Below, one piece after another: positions 43,464-51,308 of a DNA stretch of 63,319 nucleotides (positions are counted from its first letter, which is position 1; each line of letters begins with the position of its first letter). A model generated the notes under the pieces. The model ran no database searches and was not told the DNA's origin. It was given only the letters and a program-made list of their open reading frames with translations. The position numbers were made by a program, and so were the translations under genes. Where the stretch lies: IMG/VR virus record IMGVR_UViG_3300044833_000023, positions 1-63,319 of that record; one strand, 5' to 3'. This DNA comes from a virus.

Positions 43464-43738
43464 GCGGGTGCGCCTTCTTTGAATACGAGGACGCCGGGCA
43501 ACGGCCCGACGCTGACCATGATCGGCGGGTGCAGGTTCATACAGAACAGGCGGATGTGGACGTTGGCCCCAGCGTTGAGGGCTTCGAGCTCGGCCGGCGT
43601 CGGCGTCCAGGCCGTGAGCATAGTGTGGACCTTGCCGAGGTTCTTTTCGTCGCAGAGTTCATCGCGGATCGGCAGGCCGATGAAACCCTGCTGCTTGCCG
43701 ACGATGCGGGTGGCGCCTTCGACCATGGCGACGATCAT
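43460..43738 (-). CDS. Hypothetical protein, 92 residues
   Basis: The sequence starts MIVAMVEGATRIVGKQQGFI and ends VSVGPLPGVLVFKEGAPA. Start 43738 is chosen from the ATGA overlap rather than the ATG 12 bases upstream. The pattern is beta-rich and the function is unknown. Confidence 0.6.
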   Translation of the reverse strand: MIVAMVEGATRIVGKQQGFIGLPIRDELCDEKNLGKVHTMLTAWTPTPAELEALNAGANVHIRLFCMNLHPPIMVSVGPLPGVLVFKEGAPA

Positions 43739-44139
43739 CGGATGCCCCACATTTCGCTCTCAAAGTCGAAGCCGCTCGGCAGGATCACGGCGACGTCTGA
43801 CCTGAATTCCTTGCCGTGCCTGGCATCATCGCGAGCCGATCGGACGCAGGCATTGGCCTCGAATATCCCGACTCCGATGTCCATCGCCATGCGCCTGTGC
43901 GTGCGTTCGATCATTTCAAACCGCTTGCCGATGGTGTCCAGTTGGCAGAGTTCTTGGTAGCCGATCATCTGCGCGGCCGAGTAGATACGGACCCTCTTCT
44001 CCGGATAGACCTTGAAGCCGCGCTTCTTGAGTATCGCGATCAGGCTGTGGTCGGGCAGCACCAGTCGTTCGAGCGCGACGGCGATCGCTGGGTTGCCGTC
44101 GATCATGTTGATTGCATCCGGCAGGCTGTCATCGATCAT
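43735..44139 (-). CDS. Hypothetical protein, 134 residues
   Basis: A mixed alpha/beta protein with LPDHSLIAILKKRGFKVYPE (as in short regulators sensing position in small domains) and helical IGKRFEMIERTHRRMAMDIG. It overlaps both neighbours by four bases. No family is recognised. Confidence 0.6.
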   Translation of the reverse strand: MIDDSLPDAINMIDGNPAIAVALERLVLPDHSLIAILKKRGFKVYPEKRVRIYSAAQMIGYQELCQLDTIGKRFEMIERTHRRMAMDIGVGIFEANACVRSARDDARHGKEFRSDVAVILPSGFDFESEMWGIR

Positions 44140-44294
44140 GGCTTCACCTTCTTCTTCCCGCTCGCGGTGTTGCCCATCAGGTCTTCGCGGGCGCCGTGCT
44201 CCTTGCCCGCGTAGGGGATCAGCTTCTTGCGCTTCTTGGTGGCCTCGCCGAGCGCGCGCTGTGCATCGGCCTTCGGGCTGGGCGTGCGGTTCAT
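44136..44294 (-). CDS. Small basic protein, 52 residues
   Basis: Translation begins MNRTPSPKADAQRALGEATK, ending GNTASGKKKVKP. It is strongly basic (Lys/Arg), so nucleic-acid binding is possible. The start comes from the ATGA overlap. Confidence 0.5.
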   Translation of the reverse strand: MNRTPSPKADAQRALGEATKKRKKLIPYAGKEHGAREDLMGNTASGKKKVKP

Positions 44295-44626
44295 TGCACT
44301 TCCTCCAGACGCCTCGCCTCGGCCCCGTTGTTGCGCCTCTGCCACGGGTTACGCATCAGGTCGTAGGTGTGCGACATGTTGAGAACGCCGCGGTCCCTCG
44401 CCGGCTTGGTGCGCTCGAAAGTGGTCGATGCCGCTTTGCGCCAGTCGGCAACGGACGGCAACTTTGCGACCATGCTGACGCTCCTTTGATGCGAGACCGT
44501 CCGCCACCCCTTGGTGGCGTGCATCTCGGTCGCGACGGTGTGCCTGGTGACGATCCACGGTTGCCCGTAGATGCCTTGCGCTGTCTGGTAGACCTCGACC
44601 CTGCGGCCAACGATGTGCTTGGACAT
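44291..44626 (-). CDS. Hypothetical protein, 111 residues
   Basis: Translation begins MSKHIVGRRVEVYQTAQGIY and includes beta-rich PWIVTRHTVATEMHATKGWR and a basic tail. ATG overlaps the upstream TGA by one base. The function is unknown. Confidence 0.58.
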   Translation of the reverse strand: MSKHIVGRRVEVYQTAQGIYGQPWIVTRHTVATEMHATKGWRTVSHQRSVSMVAKLPSVADWRKAASTTFERTKPARDRGVLNMSHTYDLMRNPWQRRNNGAEARRLEEVQ

Positions 44627-45198
44627 CAACCCCTCCCGTGCTGTTCGTCGATACCGAACGCCTTGGCGACCAGCGACAAGACGGCTGCGCAGGATGCGCG
44701 ATGGTTGGCGGGCGGCTCGATCTCCAGAATGCAGAGGTTGTCGAGCATCTCCTTGGCCCCATGGAACGGCGCGATGACCTTGGCCAGCTTGTTGTAGTGG
44801 CGTTTGGCCTTGCGCGCGTCGGCCAGGTATTGATCCATGGTGCCGTCGGACGCCCGTCTCTCTAACTCCTGATCCTCGCCACCCGAGCCCAGAGCGTAGT
44901 TCTGCGCGCGCGCCGTGCGGGACTTGGTGTCGGTGTGGAAGCGGTCGAACCTGCGCATGATGTCGGCGTAGCGGCGTGCCGCCATGCCCTGCGTCGGGGT
45001 CAGGTGCTTGAAGTAGACCCAGCGCGTGACCGGCGTGCCCATCCCGGGATCGCTCCCGACCGCTCTCACGAGGTCGTCGAGGTTGTCCACGACCCGCTTC
45101 CACCCCACGTTCTCGCCGCCGCGCTTGCGTTTCATGCGGGATGATCCGCTCTCGCGCTTCGGTTTGACGGCTGAGATCGACATTGCCTGTGCGTTCAC
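44626..45198 (-). CDS. Hypothetical protein, 190 residues, early-late boundary
   Basis: GTG 45198 has an AAGGG site six bases upstream. The N-terminus is basic; the middle has LTPTQGMAARRYADIMRRFDR; the C-terminus has AVLSLVAKAFGIDEQHGRG. Length and helical build resemble replication- or regulation-linked phage proteins, possibly an antiterminator, but I see no diagnostic motif. Confidence 0.55.
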   Translation of the reverse strand: MNAQAMSISAVKPKRESGSSRMKRKRGGENVGWKRVVDNLDDLVRAVGSDPGMGTPVTRWVYFKHLTPTQGMAARRYADIMRRFDRFHTDTKSRTARAQNYALGSGGEDQELERRASDGTMDQYLADARKAKRHYNKLAKVIAPFHGAKEMLDNLCILEIEPPANHRASCAAVLSLVAKAFGIDEQHGRG

Positions 45199-45207
45199 TT
45201 GATACCC

Positions 45208-45621
45208 TTATGCTGCGATGAGCTTGAGGAAAGCGGTGCGGGCCTTCTTCGCCCCCGGCCGTCTGGCGTTCACGCGAGCCTTCTTCGCCCAAGTGTCGTG
45301 GGCCTCTTGGATTTCGTAGATCGCGTCCTGCTCGTCCTTGCCGCGGCATTCGACAAGCTTCTCATCGACCAGATAATCGAAGGCCATCGAGTTGGCGGTA
45401 AACGTCGCGCGGTGCGTCTTGTGCGCGATCAGGGACTTGAGCGTCGCGTCAGTCATCGCCGCGCCGACGGGGCAGCGATAGCAACCAAGCGCGTAGAAAC
45501 ACTGGCGATCCCGCGGGCTGCGGTGCTGCGCCGTCAGCGTCCGGGCCTTGTAGGCCCTGCGGGCTGCGGCCTTAACGCCCTTGACGGTGAGGACTTGGGG
45601 TTTCGTTGCGAGTTTGCTCAT
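45208..45621 (-). CDS. Hypothetical protein, 137 residues
   Basis: Basic at both ends. CFYALGCYRCPVG has three closely spaced cysteines that might bind metal. A helical middle (AIYEIQEAHDTWAKKARVNA) follows. The start is set by the ATGA overlap with the upstream gene. Confidence 0.55.
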   Translation of the reverse strand: MSKLATKPQVLTVKGVKAAARRAYKARTLTAQHRSPRDRQCFYALGCYRCPVGAAMTDATLKSLIAHKTHRATFTANSMAFDYLVDEKLVECRGKDEQDAIYEIQEAHDTWAKKARVNARRPGAKKARTAFLKLIAA

Positions 45622-46481
45622 TTGCTGCTTTCGTTGGGGTTGGGACGGGACGCGGTTACTCGAAGCCCAGGGCACAGACCCTCTCCTTCGGTGATGTCGG
45701 GGAACATGATGCAGGCGACGCGGCGGGAGCTTGCCCGCAGGTCAGCTTCCTCGCGGGTCGGGTACAGATAGAAGCCGGCGCCGGCCGGGTACACGTTGAG
45801 CCAGCCGCCCTTGATGGTGCGCTTGGGCGGTTCGGTGCGGGCGTTGACCTTGCTGCTGATCTCGATGGCATGGCGATCGAGGCGATCTTCGAGGCTTGCG
45901 GCCTTGTGCTCCAGCACCGAGATGCGGACGTCGAAGCCCTTCTCGATGGCCTCGTCGTGCGCGTCGAGCTTCGTGCTCATCTTGTCGCTGACGCCCATAG
46001 CGACGGAGCGGGCGCGCTCCATGGAATTGATGCGATCGAGTAGACGCTCTTGGTTCTCGGACAGGGCATCGATCTGCCCCTGCAACACACAGATCGGATC
46101 AACGGCCTTCTCATCCTCGATCGCGCCCGGGAGTAGGTCGTTCTGGCTGGGGCCGCATAGCGTCCAGCTTCCTTCTGCCGTCCACGACATGAGCCATCCA
46201 CCAACCATCGCGCACAGCGGATAGCGGGCGGGATAGCCGACGTGTTGGACCCGGCTGTTTTCAAGCGGCCCGGCGGTGCGGCCATCGGACATCCGGTAGC
46301 TCTTGCCGGCCTCGAAGGTCGGCTTGGGATCGGGCGGCTTGTGATAGCTGATGATCGGGATCAGATGATGAGTGCCGGTGTCGGGGCCGGTGCTCTTGGC
46401 TGTCACGGTGTCAACCCTCATGCCGTTCGGTAGGCGCACGCGGACGTCGACGATGGTGTCGGGCGGGACGGTCTTGTTCAC
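45618..46481 (-). CDS. Hypothetical coiled-coil protein, 287 residues
   Basis: An N-terminal beta-rich part (about 1-120) precedes a long coiled coil (about 133-215: ICVLQGQIDALSENQERLLD and neighbouring heptads), then a C-terminal domain with GGWLNVYPAGAGFYLYPTRE. The architecture suggests an oligomeric scaffold or regulator. No family is recognised. Confidence 0.58.
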   Translation of the reverse strand: MNKTVPPDTIVDVRVRLPNGMRVDTVTAKSTGPDTGTHHLIPIISYHKPPDPKPTFEAGKSYRMSDGRTAGPLENSRVQHVGYPARYPLCAMVGGWLMSWTAEGSWTLCGPSQNDLLPGAIEDEKAVDPICVLQGQIDALSENQERLLDRINSMERARSVAMGVSDKMSTKLDAHDEAIEKGFDVRISVLEHKAASLEDRLDRHAIEISSKVNARTEPPKRTIKGGWLNVYPAGAGFYLYPTREEADLRASSRRVACIMFPDITEGEGLCPGLRVTASRPNPNESSK

Positions 46482-46885
46482 GACTGCTTCTCCTTGTCGT
46501 AGGCCCGGGTCAGTTCGCGGGCGATGGCGTTGACGGCCCTCATCGACATGATGATGACGGTGCTGTCGGGGTTGGTTCTGTTCTGGTAGGCCACGAGTTC
46601 GAGCCAGCCTTTGGTGTGCTCGCGGTCCATCGTGGCGACGGTGTCGCTCTCGATGCTGGCGACCTGATTGCGCAGCACGTTGATCTCGGCGTCGTGGCGG
46701 GTGTTGAGGTCGCGGTCCTGTTCGTCCTTGCCGCGCCGGTAGCCGGCTTCGTTCGCCGATCGCAGCGCGAGGCGATGCACCTCGGCCTTATTCTCACGTC
46801 GCTTCAAGGTTTTGAGCGACGGCGAGCGCGTTCCTCGCGTGTCCGTATTCATGTCGTCCATGACCTTCCAGACGGATTTCTTCAT
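46478..46885 (-). CDS. Hypothetical charged helical protein, 135 residues
   Basis: A basic N-terminus (SPSLKTLKRRENKAEVHRLA) and charged helices (DAEINVLRNQVASIESDTVA) predict a coiled coil. It overlaps both neighbours by ATGA. The function is unknown. Confidence 0.55.
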   Translation of the reverse strand: MKKSVWKVMDDMNTDTRGTRSPSLKTLKRRENKAEVHRLALRSANEAGYRRGKDEQDRDLNTRHDAEINVLRNQVASIESDTVATMDREHTKGWLELVAYQNRTNPDSTVIIMSMRAVNAIARELTRAYDKEKQS

Positions 46886-47022
46886 CTCGCGTCCTTTGCT
46901 GTAACGGAGAATTCGGGGGGTACCGATGTAGCGGGCAGTCCGAAATAATCGCTGTGCGACCTTCTCTGGGGCTCGGTTTTCCGTGCTGCGGTGCGAAATG
47001 AGGGCAAAACCGTGGTTTTCAT
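46882..47022 (-). CDS. Very small basic protein, 46 residues
   Basis: Translation gives MKTTVLPSFRTAARKTEPQR, ending PPEFSVTAKDAR. ATG 47022 overlaps the upstream stop and its own stop overlaps the next ATG, so it fits the operon pattern. The function is unknown. Confidence 0.48.
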   Translation of the reverse strand: MKTTVLPSFRTAARKTEPQRRSHSDYFGLPATSVPPEFSVTAKDAR

Positions 47023-47201
47023 TCGCATTCCCTCGGATCGGGCGGGCAGTACGGCGGATGCGTCGGGGCGCACCATCCGAGCGTGTCGCAGTACAACCAG
47101 ACCTGCTGCGGGGCGCCGGCCTTTGTGGCCCAGACTTGGACCACGACGACGAACAGGCTCACGGCGATGATGGATGCGACCATGTTGATGACGCGGCTCA
47201 T
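47019..47201 (-). CDS. Small membrane/secreted protein with cysteine-rich tail
   Basis: The protein has 60 residues. A hydrophobic segment (VINMVASIIAVSLFVVVVQV) is followed by a short tail with four cysteines (YCDTLGWCAPTHPPYCPPDPREC). It could be an exported disulphide-bonded peptide or a membrane regulator. The start is at the ATGA overlap. Confidence 0.58.
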   Translation of the reverse strand: MSRVINMVASIIAVSLFVVVVQVWATKAGAPQQVWLYCDTLGWCAPTHPPYCPPDPRECE

Positions 47202-47767
47202 CGGAAGGTTCCCCCGCAGACCCAGGCGATGCCCGCAATCGCTATGATGCCGATGATGGCAACAACCGCGTCTGCCCAACCGCGTGTCCCGACGGCCTTT
47301 GTGCCTGTCCCGACTGTCCCGGCTGTCCCAACATCGCCGTCAACGCATTCATCTGATTGGGAATTGTTCTGGGACAGGGGCGCGATTTGTCCCAATGTCC
47401 CGCTGTCCCGGTTTTTGGCGAGCCGTTCCTCGTGTGTCGGCAGCACCCGGAGCATGTTGACCGGGAATTTGTCGTACTTGTATGCGTTCGTCTCCCCGTC
47501 GTACCATGTGACCTCGGCCAGATCGCCCTTGGCCGGATACAGCGAGACCTTCTCGACCGTCATGGGCTTGCCGCCGCTATTGAGTTTCACGACGCTCCCC
47601 TGCTTGATCTCCGGCCCATCCGTGATCTTGAGCGCTGTCAGGGCTGCTGTGACGTCCTTGAACAGTCCTACCTCGTTGCCGTTCTCGTCTTCGAGGTTGG
47701 TCTCTATCGCCTGGTGCGCGTGTGCGATGCAAGCGTCGATGGTGTTGTTGATGCTGGTCCCGTTCAT
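47198..47767 (-). CDS. DUF2158-like protein with C-terminal membrane anchor
   Basis: The protein has 189 residues. A central small beta domain (GSVVKLNSGGKPMTVEKVSL followed by LAEVTWYDG) matches the DUF2158/YodC-like pattern of GD-V-LKSGG-MTV. The C-terminus has a Gly/Thr linker and one transmembrane helix (DAVVAIIGIIAIAGIAWVCG). The start overlaps the upstream stop. The function is unknown; membrane tethering of the DUF2158 fold is noteworthy. Confidence 0.62.
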   Translation of the reverse strand: MNGTSINNTIDACIAHAHQAIETNLEDENGNEVGLFKDVTAALTALKITDGPEIKQGSVVKLNSGGKPMTVEKVSLYPAKGDLAEVTWYDGETNAYKYDKFPVNMLRVLPTHEERLAKNRDSGTLGQIAPLSQNNSQSDECVDGDVGTAGTVGTGTKAVGTRGWADAVVAIIGIIAIAGIAWVCGGTFR

Positions 47768-47994
47768 GCTGATGTCCTCTCGAATTGAGCCATTGAGAAT
47801 TGATCTGCGTACCTCGAGCCCGGGAGGGCTTCGATGATCGGCGGCGGCGTGTCCTTGTCGCCGATCCATGCGCTCTTGACCGGCCGGCGCGGCTCGCAAA
47901 TCACCACGCGATTGAGCACCTTGCTCCAGAACATCAGGCTGAACCTCGGGTTGATCGGCCCGTGCGGCCGGCGCTTGATGACGGGCTTACTCAT
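47764..47994 (-). CDS. Small basic hypothetical protein, 76 residues
   Basis: Translation starts MSKPVIKRRPHGPINPRFSL and continues with VLNRVVICEPRRPVKSAWIG. Start and stop overlap neighbours by four bases. The function is unknown. Confidence 0.55.
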   Translation of the reverse strand: MSKPVIKRRPHGPINPRFSLMFWSKVLNRVVICEPRRPVKSAWIGDKDTPPPIIEALPGSRYADQFSMAQFERTSA

Positions 47995-48647
47995 GCCCGG
48001 AGACCCTTCTCGATCTCGATGATGGTGCGCTCGATCTTCTCGGCGCGGCGGTTCATCGCCGTCAACTGGGTGATGACCTCGTTCGTGTGCTTCGTGAGGA
48101 CGGCGCAATCGCCCAGGAGTTCCTTGGCGTCATCGAGCGCCTTGCGGATGTCCTCGTTGCCCTCGGGCCCGAAGTTGTCCGCGCGCAGCGTCTTGACCCA
48201 CACCCTCGGTACGCCGAGATCGCTTGCCACCTTCGCGTCGGTCCAGCCCGGCGAGTATCCGGTCTTCTCGTCGACGTAGACGTCCTCCAGCTTGGCGAGG
48301 ATGATGCGGCGGTTCTCGCGGGTGAGCTCGGCTACCGGCTCGTCGGACGCGCGCACGGGAACGGTGGTCGGCTTCATGTCCTTGAAATCCTTTACGATGA
48401 CGTGGGCCGATGTATCTGCTTTCGCGACGCAGCCAGGGCAGCTATGGCCGTCCTTACGCTTCAGCACTTTCCATCCGGCGTCTTCGAGTTTGCGCGCTAC
48501 CAGCTTCTCGACCAGCGCCTCCTGATCGTTCGGCGCTCCCTTGACGTCGTTGGTCGCGACGGATTTGAGTACGCCGCACCTACATGTGCAGATCACTCCG
48601 CGGTGCGGCCTACCCTCAACCATTACTGAAGCGTGTTGCATGTTCAT
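47991..48647 (-). CDS. Zinc-ribbon and coiled-coil protein
   Basis: The protein has 218 residues. CTCRCGV (about 20-26) and SCPGC (about 70) could form one zinc site. A DNA-binding-like helix-turn-helix (DAKVASDLGVPRVWVKTLRA) lies near 140, and the C-terminus is a coiled coil (LTAMNRRAEKIERTIIEIEK). This combination suggests a transcription or recombination regulator. The start is chosen by ATGA overlap with the HNH gene. Confidence 0.6.
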   Translation of the reverse strand: MNMQHASVMVEGRPHRGVICTCRCGVLKSVATNDVKGAPNDQEALVEKLVARKLEDAGWKVLKRKDGHSCPGCVAKADTSAHVIVKDFKDMKPTTVPVRASDEPVAELTRENRRIILAKLEDVYVDEKTGYSPGWTDAKVASDLGVPRVWVKTLRADNFGPEGNEDIRKALDDAKELLGDCAVLTKHTNEVITQLTAMNRRAEKIERTIIEIEKGLRA

Positions 48648-49183
48648 GCCGCCCTCGCGAATTCGCCGTGTATGGAGGTTGCCGCCGCGCAATAAGCGGC
48701 GTGGGCGGCTTCAGCGGTGTCGTGATAGCCGAGAAAGGCTTGGCGACCGCCCACGCGGATTACTGCCTGATATTTCCCCGCCCGTTTATGAAAACTCGCA
48801 CCCTTTAGCCCCGAGGTATTTGCCTTGGAGAGCTTGGCGTTCGCCCCGTTCTGCGACCTGTTTGCGTCGCGCAGGTTGTCCCAGCGGTTATTGAGGCCGT
48901 CAGTATTGTGATGATCGACGATGGTCTCGGGCCACTCCCCGGTCATGTAGAGAACTGCGAGGCGGTGGGCCTTGAATGCATGGCCGTAGATTTTTATGGA
49001 CCAATACACCGCCCCTTCTTCGCGGGTACATTCACGCGCATAGCCGGCGACCTTTCCGGCGTAGCGCCCGTTCCAGTTCGGCGGGACATCAGCCCTCCAT
49101 AGCCATATGAAGACGCCGGTGTCCGGGCTGTAGTGCAGCAATGCCTTGAGGGTTTCTTGATCGAGATATGGTTGCGTCTTCAT
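48644..49183 (-). CDS. HNH endonuclease with AP2-like DNA-binding domain
   Basis: The protein has 179 residues. The HNH_3 pattern is HRLAVLYMTGEWPETIVDHHNTDGLNNRWDNLR split across about 73-105 (key His, His, Asn). A C-terminal AP2-like domain follows (GLKGASFHKRAGKYQAVIRV, then GYHDTAEAAHAAY). This is the architecture of free-standing phage homing endonucleases. It sits inside the early operon with ATGA coupling on its left and may be a mobile intruder tolerated in the transcript. Confidence 0.82.
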   Translation of the reverse strand: MKTQPYLDQETLKALLHYSPDTGVFIWLWRADVPPNWNGRYAGKVAGYARECTREEGAVYWSIKIYGHAFKAHRLAVLYMTGEWPETIVDHHNTDGLNNRWDNLRDANRSQNGANAKLSKANTSGLKGASFHKRAGKYQAVIRVGGRQAFLGYHDTAEAAHAAYCAAATSIHGEFARAA

Positions 49184-49283
49184 CGAGAGTTCCTTTGAAG
49201 TTGGGACGAGGCTACGTTCGATGTGAGACTACGAAGCGCACGTCTTGCTGATTTGCGCCAACGCTCGTCCACAGGTTCGTGAA

Positions 49284-49841
49284 TTATTTTTTGGTGCGCG
49301 TCATCAGCGCGCCTGTCAGTCGTTCGAGTGTTGCTGGATCGGCTTGCATCTGCGTGACGACGTGATCCCATGACGGCGCCGGCTTAGCTTCAGTGCCAAC
49401 ACGCGCTCCACCGGGATCTGTGAGACCCCAGTCTTTCCCATATTTTTCGTGGAGTTCTTCGAGCGTCGGCTTGGGCTCCTGCGGGCCTTCGAGCATCAGA
49501 TCGTTGCTCTTGCCCCAGTTGGAGAAGCGATGCGCCTTGGCCTGCTCGTGCATGTGTTGGTCGCAGGCGTCGACGACGTTCTTGACCGACGGCGGAAATT
49601 CGTGGCGCCGCTGGACGCCTGTGCGCGGGTCTGTGGCGAACTTGATCGTGTCGATCGGGTACTGTTCCAGCACGAGACCGATGTTGACCTTGAACCCCTC
49701 CGGATCGCTGTACTGGTCAAGCCGATATGCGGAGAACAGGATCGCCATGCCTTGCAGTACGATTGTCTTCTTCGATGGACCTTGCGAGTTCATCCTTGAT
49801 GGAGGCGATGAGGCTTCCGCCGGGCCTTTGAGCTTTTCCAC
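49284..49841 (-). CDS. Replication-region protein overlapping the initiator gene
   Basis: The protein has 185 residues. GTG 49841 has a GGAGAG site five bases before it, so the gene overlaps the initiator 3' end by 125 bases. Helical features include IVLQGMAILFSAYRLDQYSD and PPSVKNVVDACDQHMHEQAK, with acidic EELHEKYGKDWGL. Its position directly after a DUF1376 initiator suggests a helicase loader or replisome partner. No family is proven. Confidence 0.6.
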   Translation of the reverse strand: MEKLKGPAEASSPPSRMNSQGPSKKTIVLQGMAILFSAYRLDQYSDPEGFKVNIGLVLEQYPIDTIKFATDPRTGVQRRHEFPPSVKNVVDACDQHMHEQAKAHRFSNWGKSNDLMLEGPQEPKPTLEELHEKYGKDWGLTDPGGARVGTEAKPAPSWDHVVTQMQADPATLERLTGALMTRTKK

Positions 49842-50631
49842 TGGGTCTCTCCGTTGTTGTCTCGCCTGCGACGATGTTCACCACGGGCAGCACGCGCGTT
49901 AGCTCGGCGTGTGCACGCGCGATTGCCTTCTCGAAGTATTTCAGGGTGCCTGGCGGGTCTCCGCCCCTGTTCTGCATGGCTTTCTGCACGCCAGCGACGA
50001 TCGCTTCGCGCGGCCATCCACCGTTGAACCAGCCCTGCACGCTGTAGGGCGCCGCTACCGAAATTGGGTGATGTGGGTCCACTCCCATAAGGGCGAGGAC
50101 TTCCGTTGAGAGCGCGAAAGCTTCTTCGCTGATGAGCCCTTGCTTCTTGGTTTTTGGCTTCTCAGGGTCGCCCGCGCGTCCGTCCCGTCCATCTTCTTGT
50201 GGTTGTGGTTGTGGTTGGTTAACGGTTCGGTCATCTTTCGGTTGACCGGACGGTTGACCGAGCGGTTGATCGGACGGTTGCTGTCCGGTCAACATTCGGT
50301 CAACCGAGAGCTTTCTTCTCGCTTCAACGCCCGCCCTACTCGCGGTCAGGCGTTGGTCGTACTTGATCTGAAACGTGGCGAGTTCTTCCTCGACGCGCTT
50401 GTGCTTCCAGCCCGGCATCTGAAAGAACGGCTCGATGATCGGCCGCGCCTTCTTCCACTCAGGGTCTGTCATCCGCGCGATAGCGGCCAGTTGTGCGTTG
50501 TTGTCGGGGACGCCGCCGTGCTGCCAGTAGTGCATTATCAAATGCAGGTAGGCCCCTGACTGCGCGGCGCGGAGATGCGCCGTGTCAGCCAGGTAGTCAG
50601 CGATGTACCATGGCATCCATGGTCGGCGCAT
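49717..50631 (-). CDS. DUF1376 (YdaU-type) replication initiator-like protein
   Basis: The protein has 304 residues. The N-terminal DUF1376 domain (WMPWYIADYLADTAHL, then SGAYLHLIMHYWQHGGVPDN) is a winged-helix found in phage replication initiators. The middle is a QP-rich linker whose DNA encodes 12-bp iterons. The C-terminal domain (about 165-245) has EEAFALSTEVLALMGVDP and SVQGWFNGGWPREAIVAGVQ. Like lambda O, the initiator gene apparently contains its own origin. Confidence 0.8.
   Translation of the reverse strand: MRRPWMPWYIADYLADTAHLRAAQSGAYLHLIMHYWQHGGVPDNNAQLAAIARMTDPEWKKARPIIEPFFQMPGWKHKRVEEELATFQIKYDQRLTASRAGVEARRKLSVDRMLTGQQPSDQPLGQPSGQPKDDRTVNQPQPQPQEDGRDGRAGDPEKPKTKKQGLISEEAFALSTEVLALMGVDPHHPISVAAPYSVQGWFNGGWPREAIVAGVQKAMQNRGGDPPGTLKYFEKAIARAHAELTRVLPVVNIVAGETTTERPSGKAQRPGGSLIASIKDELARSIEEDNRTARHGDPVLRISA
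50190..50306. repeat. Iteron cluster, candidate replication origin
   Basis: Four consecutive 12-bp units begin with CGGTTG at 50239, 50251, 50263 and 50275 (CGGTTGACCGGA and variants). Oppositely oriented GGTCAAC copies follow at 50287-50293 and 50298-50306. A GTGGTT 6-bp repeat tract (about 50190-50215) lies on the other side. All are inside the DUF1376 gene, encoding its QP-rich linker. The arrangement resembles lambda O-gene iterons. Confidence 0.6.
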
Positions 50632-50633
50632 TC

Positions 50634-50987
50634 TCAGAGCATCCCCAACGCTTGCATGTAGGTTTCGAGGATGGTCTCGGCTTCCTGCCGCTTGGTGGCG
50701 TCCATCTTGCGGAGCCGGACGATGGTGCGGAGCGCCTTGACGTCGTAGCCGTTGCCCTTGGCCTCGGTGTACATATCCCTGATGTCGTCGCTGATGGTCT
50801 TCCGTTCTTCCTCCATCGCCTCGATGCGGGTGACGACAGTCTTGAGTTGGGCGTTGGCGCCCTTGGCCTTCTCGGCATTCTGCGGTGATAGCCCCTCAGT
50901 CGGTACGCTGGGGTTGCCAGTGGGGGTGTTATGTCCCGCGGGCGGCGGGGCCCCGATGTGGGTGACGGTGCTCTCGACGTTGCTCAT
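50634..50987 (-). CDS. GapR-like (DUF2312) nucleoid-associated protein
   Basis: The protein has 117 residues. After a variable N-terminus, residues about 42-117 match DUF2312/GapR: AQLKTVVTRIEAMEEERKTI, then DIRDMYTEAKGNGYDVKALR, RLRKMDATKRQEAETILETY and MQALGML. Caulobacter GapR is an essential alphaproteobacterial protein that binds overtwisted DNA and aids topoisomerases during replication. A phage copy beside the initiator may help fork progression or compete with the host protein. Confidence 0.85.
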   Translation of the reverse strand: MSNVESTVTHIGAPPPAGHNTPTGNPSVPTEGLSPQNAEKAKGANAQLKTVVTRIEAMEEERKTISDDIRDMYTEAKGNGYDVKALRTIVRLRKMDATKRQEAETILETYMQALGML

Positions 50988-51005
50988 GGTGGTCTCCGGT
51001 TGGGG

Positions 51006-51308
51006 TTAGTGGGACTGGTACGAGATCGCCAGGGCGAAGGGGTCGATGCCCCATTCCGCCCAGAATGCGAGTTCATCGCCGTGAGCGTGCTGCTCGCGGT
51101 GGTGTCGGTTGCAGAGCGGCAGCGTCCACTTGTCGGACGGCTTCTCAGCCATGCCTGTGTTTGGCTTGCCGTAGTTCAAGGCGCCGATACGGATGTGGGC
51201 GGCCTCGGTGTGGATGTTGTCGCCGCACAGGCAGCACGGGCATGACCGGATGTAGTTGAGATGCTTCTCGTCCTTGATGCGGGGCTCCCGCTGGCGGAGT
51301 TCGCTCAT
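51006..51308 (-). CDS. HNH nuclease (DUF968-like)
   Basis: The protein has 100 residues. CPCCLCGDN and AAHIRIGALNYGKPNTGMAE, followed by KPSDKWTLPLCNRHHREQHA, give the zinc-HNH layout of DUF968 nucleases (relatives of P1 Ref). ATG 51308 overlaps the upstream stop. It may act in recombination or processing of phage DNA; its place among recombination genes supports this. Confidence 0.78.
   Translation of the reverse strand: MSELRQREPRIKDEKHLNYIRSCPCCLCGDNIHTEAAHIRIGALNYGKPNTGMAEKPSDKWTLPLCNRHHREQHAHGDELAFWAEWGIDPFALAISYQSH

Noticed and set aside
50190-50306. CRISPR-like array
   Set aside because: The repeats are 12 bp in direct tandem without spacers and lie within a coding frame; iterons explain them better.
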